A stretch of DNA of 64,000 bases from Dyella thiooxydans (GCF_001641285.1 NZ_CP014841.1:1426001-1490000), one strand, 5' to 3'. Positions 1 to 9,498 are shown, numbered from the stretch's first letter. Numbers and translations are program-made. The notes: generated by a model from the sequence alone, not told the origin.

Positions 1-1845
1 GATCGCGGCAATCACCACGCCGATGATGCTCTCGCCCACGATCAGGCCCGAAGCCAGCAGCACGCCGAGCTGCTTCACCGGCTCGGCACGCGGCCCCTTG
101 TCGGCCTGGCGGTCGTAGACCCAGCCCACCACCGAACCGACCACCACCATCAGGGTGGAGACGGTCGGCAGGTAGATGCCCAGGCCCACCGCCAGCGGCG
201 GCAGGCGGAAGCGGCTGACCCGGGCCAGTACCTCGTCGATCAGGATGATCGCCGCGCCGATGCCCGCGCCCGTCCAGATCAGGCTCCAGTCGATGTTGCC
301 CTGGATCACGCCCTGCGCCAGCGCGGAGATCAGCCCCGCCTGCGGCGCCGGCAGCGCGTTGGCCGGGTTCACCCCCGGCGCGCCGAGGAAGCCGTAGGCC
401 TGGTTCACCAGGTCCAGCACCGGCGGGATCACCGCCGCGCCGGCGATCACGCCGACGATCAGCGCCGCCTGCTGCTTCCACGGCGTGGCGTCGACCAGCT
501 GGCCGGTCTTGAGGTCCTGCAGGTTGTTGTTGGCGATCGCCGCCACGGTGAACACCACCGCGGTGACGAACAGCGAGAACGCCACCAGCGCCTTGCCGGT
601 ATCCGGCGCCAGGTGCGGCTGCACGAACGCCGCCAGCAGCAGCGAGGCGCAGATCACCACCAGGATGCCCACGCCCGACAGCGGGCTGTTGGACGAGCCG
701 ATCAGGCCGGCCATATAGCCGCACACGGTGGAGACGAAGAAGCCCATCAGCACCACGAACGCCACGCCGCCGATCGCCAGCATCGCCACCGCATTGCCCA
801 GCCCGCTGACATTGGCGAAATGGCCGAGCAGCCAGGCGATCGGCACGAAGCAGGCCAGCGTGACCAGGCCAACCAGACCGATCGGCATGTCGCGCTCGGT
901 GCGCGGCAGCGTGTCGGCCTGCCCGGCCTTGCGCACGCGATTGGCGGCCATCGCGCCGGCCAGGCCGCTGGCAACCGGCTTGACCAGCTTGGCCAGGGTC
1001 CAGATCGCCGACACCGCGATGGCGCCGGCGCCGACGTAGCGCACCTTGTGGCTCCAGGTGGCCTGGGCCAGGTCGGCGATGGCGCCGGTGCCGCCGGCCA
1101 GCGCGGCGTAGTGCGGCACACCCCAGCCCCAGCCGATCAGCGCACCGACCAGCATCGCGATGCCGACCGAGATGCCGACCAGGTGGCCGATCGCGAACAG
1201 CGCGAACGACAGCCCGAAGTCGAAGCCGGTGACGCCGCCGCGGTCGTTGACCTTGAAGTACTTGACCACGTCGGAGGCGAAGATCTGCGTGGCCACCACC
1301 ACCGCGAACACCGCCGAGACGATCGAACCCCACAGCACGGCGAGCAGGCCCGAACGGCTGTCCTCGGTGGGCGTGTCGGTGCTGTCGTCGCCGGCGCCGA
1401 CCTTCAGCACCTCGGCGCAGGCCACGCCCTCCGGATACGGCAGGTCCGAGCCGGTCACCAGCGCGCGGCGCAGCGGGATCGAATACATCACGCCGAGCAC
1501 GCCGCCCAGCGCGCAGATGGCGAACGACAGCCAGAACGGGAAACCGGTCCACCAGCCGATGATGATCATGCCGGGCAGCACGAAGATGATCGACGACAGC
1601 GTGCCGGCCGCCGAGGCGATCGTCTGCACGACGTTGTTTTCCTGGATGGTGGAATCCTTGAAGCCCTTCAGCAGGGCCATCGAGATCACCGCCGCGGGAA
1701 TCGAAGTGGAGAACGTGAGGCCGGCCTTCAGGCCGAAGAACACATTGGCGGCAGTGAACACGACGGTGATCACCACGCCGATGATCAGGCCGCGTACGGT
1801 CAGTTCGGTGCGCGGCTCCAGGCCCGGCGCTTTGGGTTGGCTCAC
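1..1845 (-). CDS. OPT family oligopeptide transporter (3' end outside window)
   Basis: Polytopic inner-membrane transporter of the OPT family, expected to import oligopeptides or metal-ligand complexes. 615 codons are visible and the frame runs off the left edge without a stop. The N-terminus carries the first family helix (LIIGVVITVVFTAANVFFGL) followed by a TFSTSIPAAVISMALL segment; near the edge the segment LLASGLIVGESIIGVV is a typical late OPT helix. I chose a GTG start at 1845 because GGGGAG lies about 8 bases upstream and no ATG fits. It is followed by 87 bp and then the end of a secreted esterase gene on the same strand. The family assignment is firm; the substrate cannot be read. Confidence 0.9.
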   Translation of the reverse strand, partial: MSQPKAPGLEPRTELTVRGLIIGVVITVVFTAANVFFGLKAGLTFSTSIPAAVISMALLKGFKDSTIQENNVVQTIASAAGTLSSIIFVLPGMIIIGWWTGFPFWLSFAICALGGVLGVMYSIPLRRALVTGSDLPYPEGVACAEVLKVGAGDDSTDTPTEDSRSGLLAVLWGSIVSAVFAVVVATQIFASDVVKYFKVNDRGGVTGFDFGLSFALFAIGHLVGISVGIAMLVGALIGWGWGVPHYAALAGGTGAIADLAQATWSHKVRYVGAGAIAVSAIWTLAKLVKPVASGLAGAMAANRVRKAGQADTLPRTERDMPIGLVGLVTLACFVPIAWLLGHFANVSGLGNAVAMLAIGGVAFVVLMGFFVSTVCGYMAGLIGSSNSPLSGVGILVVICASLLLAAFVQPHLAPDTGKALVAFSLFVTAVVFTVAAIANNNLQDLKTGQLVDATPWKQQAALIVGVIAGAAVIPPVLDLVNQAYGFLGAPGVNPANALPAPQAGLISALAQGVIQGNIDWSLIWTGAGIGAAIILIDEVLARVSRFRLPPLAVGLGIYLPTVSTLMVVVGSVVGWVYDRQADKGPRAEPVKQLGVLLASGLIVGESIIGVVIAAI

Positions 1846-1932
1846 GTGCAGGACTCCCCGGATGGACAAGGGCCGAACGATAGCGTGGATCGCCCCCGCA
1901 TGGCAGCGCGCACCGCCGCATGGGCCAGCGGC

Positions 1933-2907
1933 TCAGCCGCGCGGCGGGAATGCCCAGCGCAGGAAGTCCGGCAGCACGGCCGCCCAGGCCGGCTGGTCGT
2001 GGTGCGCACCGGGCACCACCTCCAGCGCGACCTGACCCCGGCGCGGCGGATCGGCGGGGCCGCCCTCGAAGACGCGATCGCCGAGCTGGCGCAGGCCGCG
2101 AAGTGTGTGGCCATCCGGGGCACGCCAGCCGTTCACCAGGTCCTGCACGTCGTCCACCGCGTCGATCACGCCGTCGTGGTCGCGGTCGGCAGTCTCCTCG
2201 CCGGTGCCGACCGACAGCCACAGCCGCAGGCCCGGTCGTGGGGGACCGCGATCGACCATGCGCAGCGCCAGCCGTGAGCGCTGCACGGCATCGGCACTGC
2301 CGCGGTCGGCCGCCACCCAGAACGAGGGCGAGAAAGCGCCGACCGTGCCGAACCGGTCCGGCGCGTTCCAGCCCAGGCCGAAGGCACCCAGGCCGCCGAG
2401 CGACCAGCCCAGCACGGCGCGCCCGCGCGGCGTGGGTTCGGTGCGGTAGTGGGCGTCGACGTAAGGCAGCAGCGTGCCGATGAACCATTGCGCGTAGGCG
2501 GCCGCGTTCCTACCGATGGGTCCGACCGGCGAGCCGCCGACGATCGGTCGGTGGCGACCGCGGTCGAACAGGCCGTATTGCGCAAGCCGGTCCGGCAGCG
2601 CATCGACGGCGACCACGATCACCGGCGCGATGGCATGCGTGCCTTCCAGCCGGGCCAGCGTGGCGCGCATCGCCACCGCGTCCATGTCCTGCCCGTCGTT
2701 GGCGTACAGCACCGGGTAGCGCGCCCTGCCCTGGGCGTAACCCGGCGGCAGGAACACGCGCACATGGAAACCGCCCGGCGCCAGCGCGCCTCCGGGGAGC
2801 ATGAACCGCTGCGTGTCGAGGCTCGGCGATGGGCCTGCCGCCCGCGCCGCCCCCGTGCCCAGGGCGGCCAGCCAGAACAGCGCAAGACAACGACGAACGT
2901 ACCGCAT
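1933..2907 (-). CDS. secreted alpha/beta hydrolase, putative esterase (PF00756-like)
   Basis: 324-residue alpha/beta hydrolase of the enterochelin-esterase/esterase D-like group, probably a periplasmic or secreted carboxylic ester hydrolase. The N-terminus is a Sec signal peptide (two Arg, hydrophobic core, AARA cleavage site near residue 22). The nucleophile elbow is GWSLGG (GxSxG) in mid-protein, followed by FSPSFW, usual for this family; a C-terminal GAHHDQPAW supplies the likely catalytic His. I placed the start at the ATG at 2907, ten codons inside the longest frame, since the signal peptide begins there and a GGGAG lies upstream. The substrate is unknown. It lies downstream of the pseudouridine synthase on the same strand. 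Confidence 0.8.
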   Translation of the reverse strand: MRYVRRCLALFWLAALGTGAARAAGPSPSLDTQRFMLPGGALAPGGFHVRVFLPPGYAQGRARYPVLYANDGQDMDAVAMRATLARLEGTHAIAPVIVVAVDALPDRLAQYGLFDRGRHRPIVGGSPVGPIGRNAAAYAQWFIGTLLPYVDAHYRTEPTPRGRAVLGWSLGGLGAFGLGWNAPDRFGTVGAFSPSFWVAADRGSADAVQRSRLALRMVDRGPPRPGLRLWLSVGTGEETADRDHDGVIDAVDDVQDLVNGWRAPDGHTLRGLRQLGDRVFEGGPADPPRRGQVALEVVPGAHHDQPAWAAVLPDFLRWAFPPRG

Positions 2908-2938
2908 GCCAGCGCTCCCGCAGCGAACAGCCGCCACC

Positions 2939-3805
2939 CTAGCGCAGCACCCGGCTGCTCTCGAAATGACGCGGCTCGCCGGTCAGCGGATCGACGAAGT
3001 CCAGGGCGCGGGCCAGCAATTGCAGCGGACGCGCCGGATCATCCGGCGCCGGAGCGGCAAGCTGCGGGTACAACGGATCGTTCGCGATCGGCGCACCGAG
3101 CGCGGCCATGTGCAGGCGCAACTGGTGCTTGCGACCGGTGACCGGGCGAAGCCGGTAACGCCACACCGCCGCGCCATGCTCGATCACCTCGATGCGCGTC
3201 TCGCTGTTCGGCTCGCCCGACACCTCGTGCATGCGAAAGAACGGCTCGCCACGCTCGATGCGCGAGCGTCGCACGAGGGGAAAATCCAGCTCCGGAAGTG
3301 GTGGCGCCAGCGCTTCGTAGAGCTTGCCGATGCGCCGCTCGCGGAACAGCCGCAGGTAGGCGTCGCGGTTGTCCGGCCGCGCGGAGAACAGCACCAGGCC
3401 CGAGGTCAGCCGGTCGAGCCGGTGCAGCGGCACCAGGTCGGGATTGCCGGTCAGCGCCACCAGACGGGCCAGCAGGGTCTGCGTCACGTAGGCGCCGACC
3501 GGCGTCACCGGCAGGCCCGGCGGCTTGTCAGCCACCACCAGATGCGGGTCCACATGAAGCACGCGCACGTCGCCGGGAATGGCCGGCTCGTCGGCCACCT
3601 CGCGGAAATAGCGCACCGGCAACCCCACCCGGTACGGCGTCTGCGCGGTGATCGGCGCGCCGTCGGCGTCGAGCACGCGGCCGCGGGCAATGCGATCGAG
3701 CCAGCGCTCGCGCGGGATCGCGGCGAAGTGATCGCACAGGCAATCCAGCACCGTGGACCAGGCGCCGGGCGGCAGATGCAGCGTGCTGGGGGGAATCGGA
3801 GACAC
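2939..3805 (-). CDS. RluA-family RNA pseudouridine synthase
   Basis: 288-residue pseudouridine synthase of the RluA branch, converting uridine to pseudouridine in rRNA or tRNA. The catalytic motif HRLDRLTSG is present with its Asp; DKPPGLPVTP upstream and GRKHQLRLHMAALG plus IANDPLYP downstream are the other family signatures. The N-terminal 80 residues (AIPRERWLDRIARGRVLDADG) resemble a short S4-like RNA-binding segment. Which uridine it modifies cannot be told; this short, Trp-containing subgroup is usually left unnamed. It is divergent from yaeQ with a 134-bp gap that must hold both promoters. Confidence 0.9.
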   Translation of the reverse strand: MSPIPPSTLHLPPGAWSTVLDCLCDHFAAIPRERWLDRIARGRVLDADGAPITAQTPYRVGLPVRYFREVADEPAIPGDVRVLHVDPHLVVADKPPGLPVTPVGAYVTQTLLARLVALTGNPDLVPLHRLDRLTSGLVLFSARPDNRDAYLRLFRERRIGKLYEALAPPLPELDFPLVRRSRIERGEPFFRMHEVSGEPNSETRIEVIEHGAAVWRYRLRPVTGRKHQLRLHMAALGAPIANDPLYPQLAAPAPDDPARPLQLLARALDFVDPLTGEPRHFESSRVLR

Positions 3806-3939
3806 GGCGGGCGATCAGCGGGAAACGTCGGCCAGCGTAACCCGGCCGCCGCGCGCCCGACCACGGCCGAGGGCGACCGGCACCGCGCGCCCGTCGCCCT
3901 GCCGTTAGACTGCACGGCTTACTTCCCGGAACGCATCGC

Positions 3940-4485
3940 ATGGCCCCCAACGCCACCATCTACAAGGCCGAACTGCAGGTCAGCGACATGGACCGGCACT
4001 ACTACGCCACCCATACGCTCACCCTGGCCTGCCATCCCTCGGAAACCGCGGAACGGCTGATGGTGCGGCTGCTCGCCTTCGCCCTGTACGCCGACGAGCG
4101 GCTGGAATTCGGCAAGGGCCTGAGCAACGAGGAGGAACCCGACCTCTGGCGCAGGAACTATGCCGGCGAGATCGAGCTGCTGATCGAGCTGGGCCAGCCG
4201 GACGAATCGCGCATCCGCAAAGCCTGCGCCCGCGCCCGGCAGGTGGTGGTGGTCAACTACGGCGGCCATGCGGCCGACGTGTGGTGGGACAAGGTCGCCG
4301 GCAGCCTTGCGCGGTACCGCAACCTCACCGTGCTGGACATCCCCGAGGCCACCGTGCGGCAACTGGCGGAACTGCTCGAGCGCAGCATGCGCCTGCAGGT
4401 GCTGGTACAGGACGGCGAGCTGCAGCTGATGGACGGCAGTCGCAGCGTCAGCGTGCACGCCCGCCGGCGCATGGGGTCGGACTGA
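3940..4485 (+). CDS. yaeQ: YaeQ family protein
   Basis: 181 residues, full length for YaeQ. The family adopts a PD-(D/E)XK nuclease-like fold, but its biochemical role is unclear; in enterobacteria a YaeQ homologue was linked to RfaH-independent suppression. Recognised from the N-terminus (ATIYKAELQVSDMDRHYY), LTLACHPSETAERLMVRLLAFAL, EEPDLWRRNYAGEIELLIELGQPDE, and VVVNYGGHAADVWW. Predicted cytoplasmic and soluble. It stands alone between the divergent pseudouridine synthase and the sensor protein that begins 187 bp downstream. Confidence 0.93.
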   Translation: MAPNATIYKAELQVSDMDRHYYATHTLTLACHPSETAERLMVRLLAFALYADERLEFGKGLSNEEEPDLWRRNYAGEIELLIELGQPDESRIRKACARARQVVVVNYGGHAADVWWDKVAGSLARYRNLTVLDIPEATVRQLAELLERSMRLQVLVQDGELQLMDGSRSVSVHARRRMGSD

Positions 4486-4672
4486 CCGATCGCCAGGCCG
4501 TCGACGGGCACCACCGCCGCCGGCCGACGGCCGGTACGGAAGGCGCCATCGACCCGGCGTGGAAAGCCGTGCGGGGGCGGTGTAACGTCAGCGCACCCGC
4601 AGGCACGGGCAGCGACACGGGCAGCGGACGGCCCCCCGGAATCGGCACGGACCAGGATCGAGGCGGTGCGTC

Positions 4673-7144
4673 ATGGGCAGTGCGATGGATCTCGGGAGCA
4701 TCACACCGATACTTTCGACGGTCTCGGACGGCGTCGTCCTGACCGACCGCGAACGCCGCGTCACCTACGTCAACCAGTCATTCATCGACCTCACCGGCTA
4801 CGCCAGCGGCGACCTGGTGGGCCGCACCTGCAGCGTGCTGCAGGGTCCACAGACCAACCCCGACACCGTGCGCGCGATGCGCGCCGCGTTGGATGCCGGC
4901 GAATCGTTCTGCGGTGAGATCCTCAACTACACCAAGGCCGGCGAGACGTTCTGGAACGAGCTGACGATCACCCCCGTGTTCGAGCAGGGGGTGCTGTCGG
5001 GCTTCCTCGGCATCACCCGCGACAGCTCGGCGCGCAAGCAGGCGCTGGAAGTCCAGGCGTCGCGCGAGCGGCTCTACCGGTTCCTGTTCGAGCACGTGCA
5101 GGCGGGCATCGTGCTGCACAAGGCAGACACCGAGATCATCTACGCCAACCAGACCGCGCTGCAGCTGCTGGGCATGAGCTACGACGTGCTGCTGGGCGCG
5201 TTCTACACCGACGAGCGATTCGATTTCATCCGCGAGGACGGCTCGCCGATGCCCCCGGAGGAGTTTCCCGTGGCGCGGGCGCTGGCGTGCCGGGCGGCGG
5301 TGGGCAACTACGTTCTCGGCCTGCGCCGCTGCAGCGACCACCGGCTTGTCTGGGTCATGTGCAATGCCATCCCCAACCTCGACGGGAACGGCGAACCCAC
5401 CGAGGTGGTGGTGAGCTTCACCGAAGTCACCGGACTGAAGCAGGCCGAGCAGGCGCTGAAGCAGTCCGAGGAGCGCCTCAGCCTGATGCTGCGCGGCGCC
5501 AACGACGCCGCATGGGACTGGGACCTGGCCGCCGACGAGCTGTACTACTCGCCGCGCTGGTGGCACATGCTCGGCCTCGAACCCGGCGCGCTGCCGGTGG
5601 ACTCGCAGATGTGGAAGCGGCGCATGCACCCGGACGACGTGGATCGCGTGCTGGCCGCGTTCGAGGAGTTCCTGGGCGGCGACACCGAGAGCTACCAGCT
5701 GGAGTTCAGCCTGCAGCATCGCGATGGGCACTACGTGCCGGTGCTCTCACGCGGTTTCATCCTGCGCGATGCCGACGGCCGCCCCACCCGCGTCTCGGGC
5801 ACCAACACCGATCTCACCGAGCGCAGGCGCACCGAGCAGCAGATCCATCGCCTGGCGTATTTCGACATGCTCACCGGCCTGCCGAACCGCCGCCAGCTGA
5901 TGGAGCGCCTCGGCCGGATCCTGGCGCGGCCGGCGCCGGAGCGGCAGCTCGGCGCGATGCTGTTCGTCGACGTGGACAACTTCAAGCTGCTCAACGACAC
6001 CATGGGCCACGAGGTCGGTGACCTCTTGCTCAAGCAGGTGACCCGCCGGCTGCACGCGTGCGTGCGGGGACAGGACGTGCTGGGCCGGCTCGGCGGCGAC
6101 GAGTTCGTGGCCCTGCTCGACGACCTCGGTCGCGACCCCGGCACCGCGCTGCAACGGGCCGAGGGTGTGGCGCACAAGATCCGCGACGTGCTCGCCCTGC
6201 CCTACACGCTGGGAGGCATCGACTACCGCTGCACGGTCAGCGTGGGCATCGCCCTGTTCGAGCAGGGCGAGCGCGGCGCGGAGAACACCCTCAAGCACGC
6301 CGACCTGGCGATGTACCACGCCAAGTCGGCCGGCAAGAACACGCTGCGCGTATACGACCACGCCATGCAGGTGGCGATGCAGGAGCGGCTGGCGCTGGAG
6401 CACGACCTGCGCAACGACCTGCAGGCGCGCCGGCTGCATCTGCACTTCCAGCCGCAGGTGGACAGCGAGGGCCGCACGGTGAGTGCTGAGGTGCTGCTGC
6501 GCTGGAACCACCCGGTGCGCGGCGACGTGCCACCCGCGCGGTTCATTCCGCTGGCCGAAGCGACCGGACTGATCCTGCCGCTGGGCGAGTGGGTGCTGGA
6601 AACGGCCTGCCGCCAGCTCGCCGCCTGGGCGAACCATCCACCTACCGCCGGGTTGAGCCTGTCGGTGAATGCCAGCGTGCGGCAGTTCCACGACCCGGGC
6701 TTCGTGCAGGGCGTGATCGACGTCCTCGAACGCACCGGCGCCGACCCGTCGCGGCTGGTGCTCGAGGTCACCGAAAGTCTGTTTGCCGAGAACATGGAGC
6801 AGATGATCGAGCGGATGAAACGCCTGCGGAAACGCGGTGTGCGCTTCGCACTGGACGACTTCGGCACCGGCTACTCCTCGCTCAGCTACCTGCAGCGGAT
6901 GCCGCTGGACGAGATCAAGATCGACCGCTCCTTCGTGCAGGACACCCGCCACGACGAGCACGGCGCGACGATTACCCGGATGATCATCTCGCTGGCCGGC
7001 AACCTGGGGATCAAGACCGTCGCCGAAGGCGTGGAAACCATCGAGCAGCGCGACTTCCTGTACCGCCAGGGCTGCCGCCACTACCAGGGCTACCTGTTCG
7101 GCAAGGCCATGCCGCCGGAGGCCTTCGAGGCCCAGCTGCGCTGA
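4673..7144 (+). CDS. LOV-like/PAS/PAS sensor with GGDEF and EAL domains
   Basis: 823-residue soluble c-di-GMP enzyme with no transmembrane segment. Order: PAS of LOV type (about 12-125), PAS (about 130-258), PAC-rich PAS (about 268-392), GGDEF (about 398-560; RLGGDEF near residue 474), EAL (about 575-820). The allosteric I-site RxxD is present (RGQD five residues before GGDEF). The EAL signature reads EVL in AEVLLRWNHP, an accepted variant, and DDFGTGYSSLSYL is intact, so both halves may be active. The first PAS keeps the LOV cysteine in GRTCSVLQG (Cys53) and both flavin-contacting Asn in NYTKAGETFWNEL, but Thr stands where LOV proteins have the terminal-strand Gln. Start at the first ATG, with GAGG about 10 bases upstream. 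Confidence 0.93.
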   Translation: MGSAMDLGSITPILSTVSDGVVLTDRERRVTYVNQSFIDLTGYASGDLVGRTCSVLQGPQTNPDTVRAMRAALDAGESFCGEILNYTKAGETFWNELTITPVFEQGVLSGFLGITRDSSARKQALEVQASRERLYRFLFEHVQAGIVLHKADTEIIYANQTALQLLGMSYDVLLGAFYTDERFDFIREDGSPMPPEEFPVARALACRAAVGNYVLGLRRCSDHRLVWVMCNAIPNLDGNGEPTEVVVSFTEVTGLKQAEQALKQSEERLSLMLRGANDAAWDWDLAADELYYSPRWWHMLGLEPGALPVDSQMWKRRMHPDDVDRVLAAFEEFLGGDTESYQLEFSLQHRDGHYVPVLSRGFILRDADGRPTRVSGTNTDLTERRRTEQQIHRLAYFDMLTGLPNRRQLMERLGRILARPAPERQLGAMLFVDVDNFKLLNDTMGHEVGDLLLKQVTRRLHACVRGQDVLGRLGGDEFVALLDDLGRDPGTALQRAEGVAHKIRDVLALPYTLGGIDYRCTVSVGIALFEQGERGAENTLKHADLAMYHAKSAGKNTLRVYDHAMQVAMQERLALEHDLRNDLQARRLHLHFQPQVDSEGRTVSAEVLLRWNHPVRGDVPPARFIPLAEATGLILPLGEWVLETACRQLAAWANHPPTAGLSLSVNASVRQFHDPGFVQGVIDVLERTGADPSRLVLEVTESLFAENMEQMIERMKRLRKRGVRFALDDFGTGYSSLSYLQRMPLDEIKIDRSFVQDTRHDEHGATITRMIISLAGNLGIKTVAEGVETIEQRDFLYRQGCRHYQGYLFGKAMPPEAFEAQLR

Positions 7145-7191
7145 GCCCGTCGTCTGAGACCATCGGCGAGTGGCCGGCACGGCCCGCGCGC

Positions 7192-7205
7192 TGATAACGT
7201 TTACG
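7192..7205. promoter_or_regulatory. possible LacI-family operator upstream of the ester hydrolase
   Basis: TGATAACGTTTACG lies 24 bp before the hydrolase start and matches 11 of 14 positions of the perfect palindrome TGTAAACGTTTACA found before the GH3 beta-glucosidase at 58258. No LacI-family regulator gene is in the window, so the binding protein is not identified. Confidence 0.35.
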
Positions 7206-7229
7206 CTCCAACCCAGGGGACAAACGAAG

Positions 7230-9215
7230 ATGTCGCGAAAAGCACTTGCCGCCTCCGTGCGCGCGGGCCTGCTGCCCGTGCTCGCCACCGCCCTGCTGGT
7301 CGTCTCGGCCGGCGCCGCTGCCCGGCAGGATGCCGCTCCGCAATACCCCAGCTACCCGAGCGAAACGCCGGCGAAGTTCACTCCGGTCAACGCCGACGCC
7401 GATTTCGAGCGCCGCGAGGTGATGATCCCGATGCGCGACGGCGTGAAGCTGCACACGGTGATCCTGATCCCGAAGAACCTCAACGGCGACCATGCCAAGA
7501 AGGCCGGCATCCTGCTGACCCGCACACCCTACGACGCCGACGGGATGACCACCCTGGCGCAGAGCGGCCACATGGAATCGAACCTCGAGGGCTATGACAA
7601 CGCGGCCGACGTGATCGTCGAGGATGGCTACATCCGCGTGGTGCAGGACGTGCGCGGCAAGTACCACTCCGAGGGCGACTACGTGATGAATCGCCCGCCG
7701 CACGGGCCGATCAATCCGACTCCGGTCGACGACGCCACCGATACGTACGACACCATCGACTGGCTGGTGAAGCACGTGCCGGAGAGCAACGGCAAGGTCG
7801 GTACCCTGGGCATTTCCTACGACGGCTTCGAGCCGCTGATGGCGCTGATCCATCCGCACCCGGCGCTGAAGGTGTCGGTGCCGATGAACCCGATGGTCGA
7901 CGGCTGGATGGGCGACGACTGGTTCCACCACGGTGCCTTCCGCGAGCAGAACCTGCCCTACATCTACGAGCAGACCGCCAGCCGCGGCAACAGCTACAAG
8001 TGGTGGTCGAACGTGCACGACGACTACGACCTGTACCTGCGCGCCGGCTCGGCCGGCGAGCTGGCGCGCGAGCACGGCATGGAGAAGTTGCCGTTCTGGC
8101 AGAAGGTGCTGGCCCACCCCGCCTACGACAGCTTCTGGCAGGACCAGGCGGTGGACAAGCTCCTCGCGAAGGAGCCGCTGAAGGTGCCGGTGATGCTGGT
8201 GCACAGCCTGTGGGACCAGGAGGACATCTACGGCGCCATCGCGGTCTACAAGGCGATCAAGCCGAAGGACACCAGCGGCACCATGGTCAAGCTGGTGATG
8301 GGGCCATGGCACCACGGCCAGGAGATCGGGGATGGCAGCTCGCTGGGCGCCATCAAGTTCGGCAGCGACACCGGCAGGTACTTCCGCGAGCACATGCTGC
8401 GCCCCTACCTGGCGCAGTACCTGAAGAACGATGCACCGAAGGCCGACGTGGCCCCGGTCACCGCCTTCCAGACCGGCAGCAACCGCTGGGAGAACCTCAG
8501 GCACTGGCCGGCCGGCTGCAACAGCGGCTGCGCGGTCAAGCCGACGCCGCTGTACCTGGGCGATGGCATGAAGGCCACATTCACCAAACCGGCCGACGAC
8601 GGTGGCGACAGCTACGTCTCCGACCCGGCGCATCCGGTGCCGTTCCGCGCCCGGCCGATCCAGCCGGTCGCCTACGGCGAGCACGACACCTGGGCGCAGT
8701 GGCTGGTGGACGACCAGCGCGAGGCCTCAGGCCGCACCGACGTGCTGACCTACACCTCCGATGTACTCACGGCCCCGGTGACCATCGCCGGCGAGCCGCA
8801 GGTGCACCTGACCGCCTCGACCACCGGCACCGACAGCGACTGGGTGGTGAAGCTGATCGACGTGTACCCGGACGAGGTGGCGGCGCAGCCGGAGATGGGT
8901 GGCTACCAGCTGGCCGTGGCGATGGACATCCTGCGCGGCCGCTATCGCCAGGGCTTCGACAAGCCCGAGCCGATCAAGGCGAACACCCCGCTGCCGTACA
9001 CCTTCACGCTGCCGACCGCCAACCACGTATTCCTGCCGGGCCACCGCATCATGGTGCAGGTGCAGTCCAGCTGGTTCCCACTGTACGACCGCAACCCGCA
9101 GACCTTCGTGCCGAACATCATGCTGGCCAGGCCGACGGACTACCGGAAGGCGACGCAGGAGGTGTTCCACTCCAGCTACGTGGAACTGCCGGTGGTCTCG
9201 GGCAAGGGCTACTGA
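7230..9215 (+). CDS. alpha-amino acid ester hydrolase (CocE/NonD, X-Pro peptidase fold)
   Basis: 661-residue secreted serine hydrolase closely matching the Xanthomonas citri alpha-amino acid ester hydrolase (EC 3.1.1.43), which hydrolyses alpha-amino acid esters and can acylate or deacylate beta-lactam antibiotics. N-terminal signal peptide (cleavage near AAARQ), then VMIPMRDGVKLHTV, DVRGKYHSEGDYVM and the nucleophile elbow GISYDGF (Ser196). The triad is completed by Asp329 (HSLWDQED) and His362 (GPWHHGQ). The C-terminal jelly-roll domain is complete (MVQVQSSWFPLYDRNPQ). An earlier GTG at 7170 is in frame, but I prefer the ATG at 7230: AGGGGA lies upstream and the signal peptide starts there. 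It follows the GGDEF-EAL gene by 85 bp and has its own likely operator. Confidence 0.9.
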   Translation: MSRKALAASVRAGLLPVLATALLVVSAGAAARQDAAPQYPSYPSETPAKFTPVNADADFERREVMIPMRDGVKLHTVILIPKNLNGDHAKKAGILLTRTPYDADGMTTLAQSGHMESNLEGYDNAADVIVEDGYIRVVQDVRGKYHSEGDYVMNRPPHGPINPTPVDDATDTYDTIDWLVKHVPESNGKVGTLGISYDGFEPLMALIHPHPALKVSVPMNPMVDGWMGDDWFHHGAFREQNLPYIYEQTASRGNSYKWWSNVHDDYDLYLRAGSAGELAREHGMEKLPFWQKVLAHPAYDSFWQDQAVDKLLAKEPLKVPVMLVHSLWDQEDIYGAIAVYKAIKPKDTSGTMVKLVMGPWHHGQEIGDGSSLGAIKFGSDTGRYFREHMLRPYLAQYLKNDAPKADVAPVTAFQTGSNRWENLRHWPAGCNSGCAVKPTPLYLGDGMKATFTKPADDGGDSYVSDPAHPVPFRARPIQPVAYGEHDTWAQWLVDDQREASGRTDVLTYTSDVLTAPVTIAGEPQVHLTASTTGTDSDWVVKLIDVYPDEVAAQPEMGGYQLAVAMDILRGRYRQGFDKPEPIKANTPLPYTFTLPTANHVFLPGHRIMVQVQSSWFPLYDRNPQTFVPNIMLARPTDYRKATQEVFHSSYVELPVVSGKGY

Positions 9216-9321
9216 GCCCGTGACGGCCGCTTCGCCCGCCGCACGCGCCGAAGCGCGCGCGGCGGGCAAAAGCTGTCACCATGGCGATCGCGGAGATCGC
9301 TCCGCAGCGCAGGAGCACGCC

Positions 9322-9441
9322 ATGAAAAGTCTGAACCAGAAGAAAGGCGACAAGAAAAAGGCTCTGAAGACCCCCAAGGAAAAGAAGGCCGAGAAAATCG
9401 CCAAGAAGGCGGCGAAGGCCTCCGTCTTCCCCGGGCACTGA
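9322..9441 (+). CDS. small lysine/alanine-rich protein
   Basis: 39-residue protein, nearly half Lys and Ala (QKKGDKKKALKTPKEKKAEK), ending in SVFPGH. CAGGAG sits about 8 bases before the ATG and a perfect terminator begins 4 bp after the stop, so it looks like a complete transcription unit. The composition suggests a cytoplasmic nucleic-acid-associated peptide, but no function is known. Small basic proteins of this kind recur in Xanthomonadales. The coding strand is lower in GC than its surroundings because AAG/AAA codons dominate. Confidence 0.7.
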   Translation: MKSLNQKKGDKKKALKTPKEKKAEKIAKKAAKASVFPGH

Positions 9442-9444
9442 ATC

Positions 9445-9471
9445 GAAAAGGGCCGCATCGCGGCCCTTTTC
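9445..9471. terminator. bidirectional rho-independent terminator
   Basis: Perfect 12-bp inverted repeat GAAAAGGGCCGC / GCGGCCCTTTTC with a 3-base loop. The A-tract and T-tract flank a GC-rich core, so it can act on both strands. It separates the small Lys-rich gene from the convergent RIO kinase gene. Confidence 0.9.
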
Positions 9472-9498
9472 AGTCGGCAAGGCAAGCGCCCTGCCCAC

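Noticed and set aside
613-2277. 554-codon open frame on the plus strand, opposite the OPT transporter
   Set aside because: Composition is Arg/His/Gln-rich as expected for an antisense frame of a GC-rich gene; no ribosome binding site or homology, and the minus strand encodes a clear OPT protein.
5747-7288. 513-codon frame on the minus strand, opposite GGDEF-EAL
   Set aside because: Antisense shadow of conserved GGDEF and EAL coding sequence.
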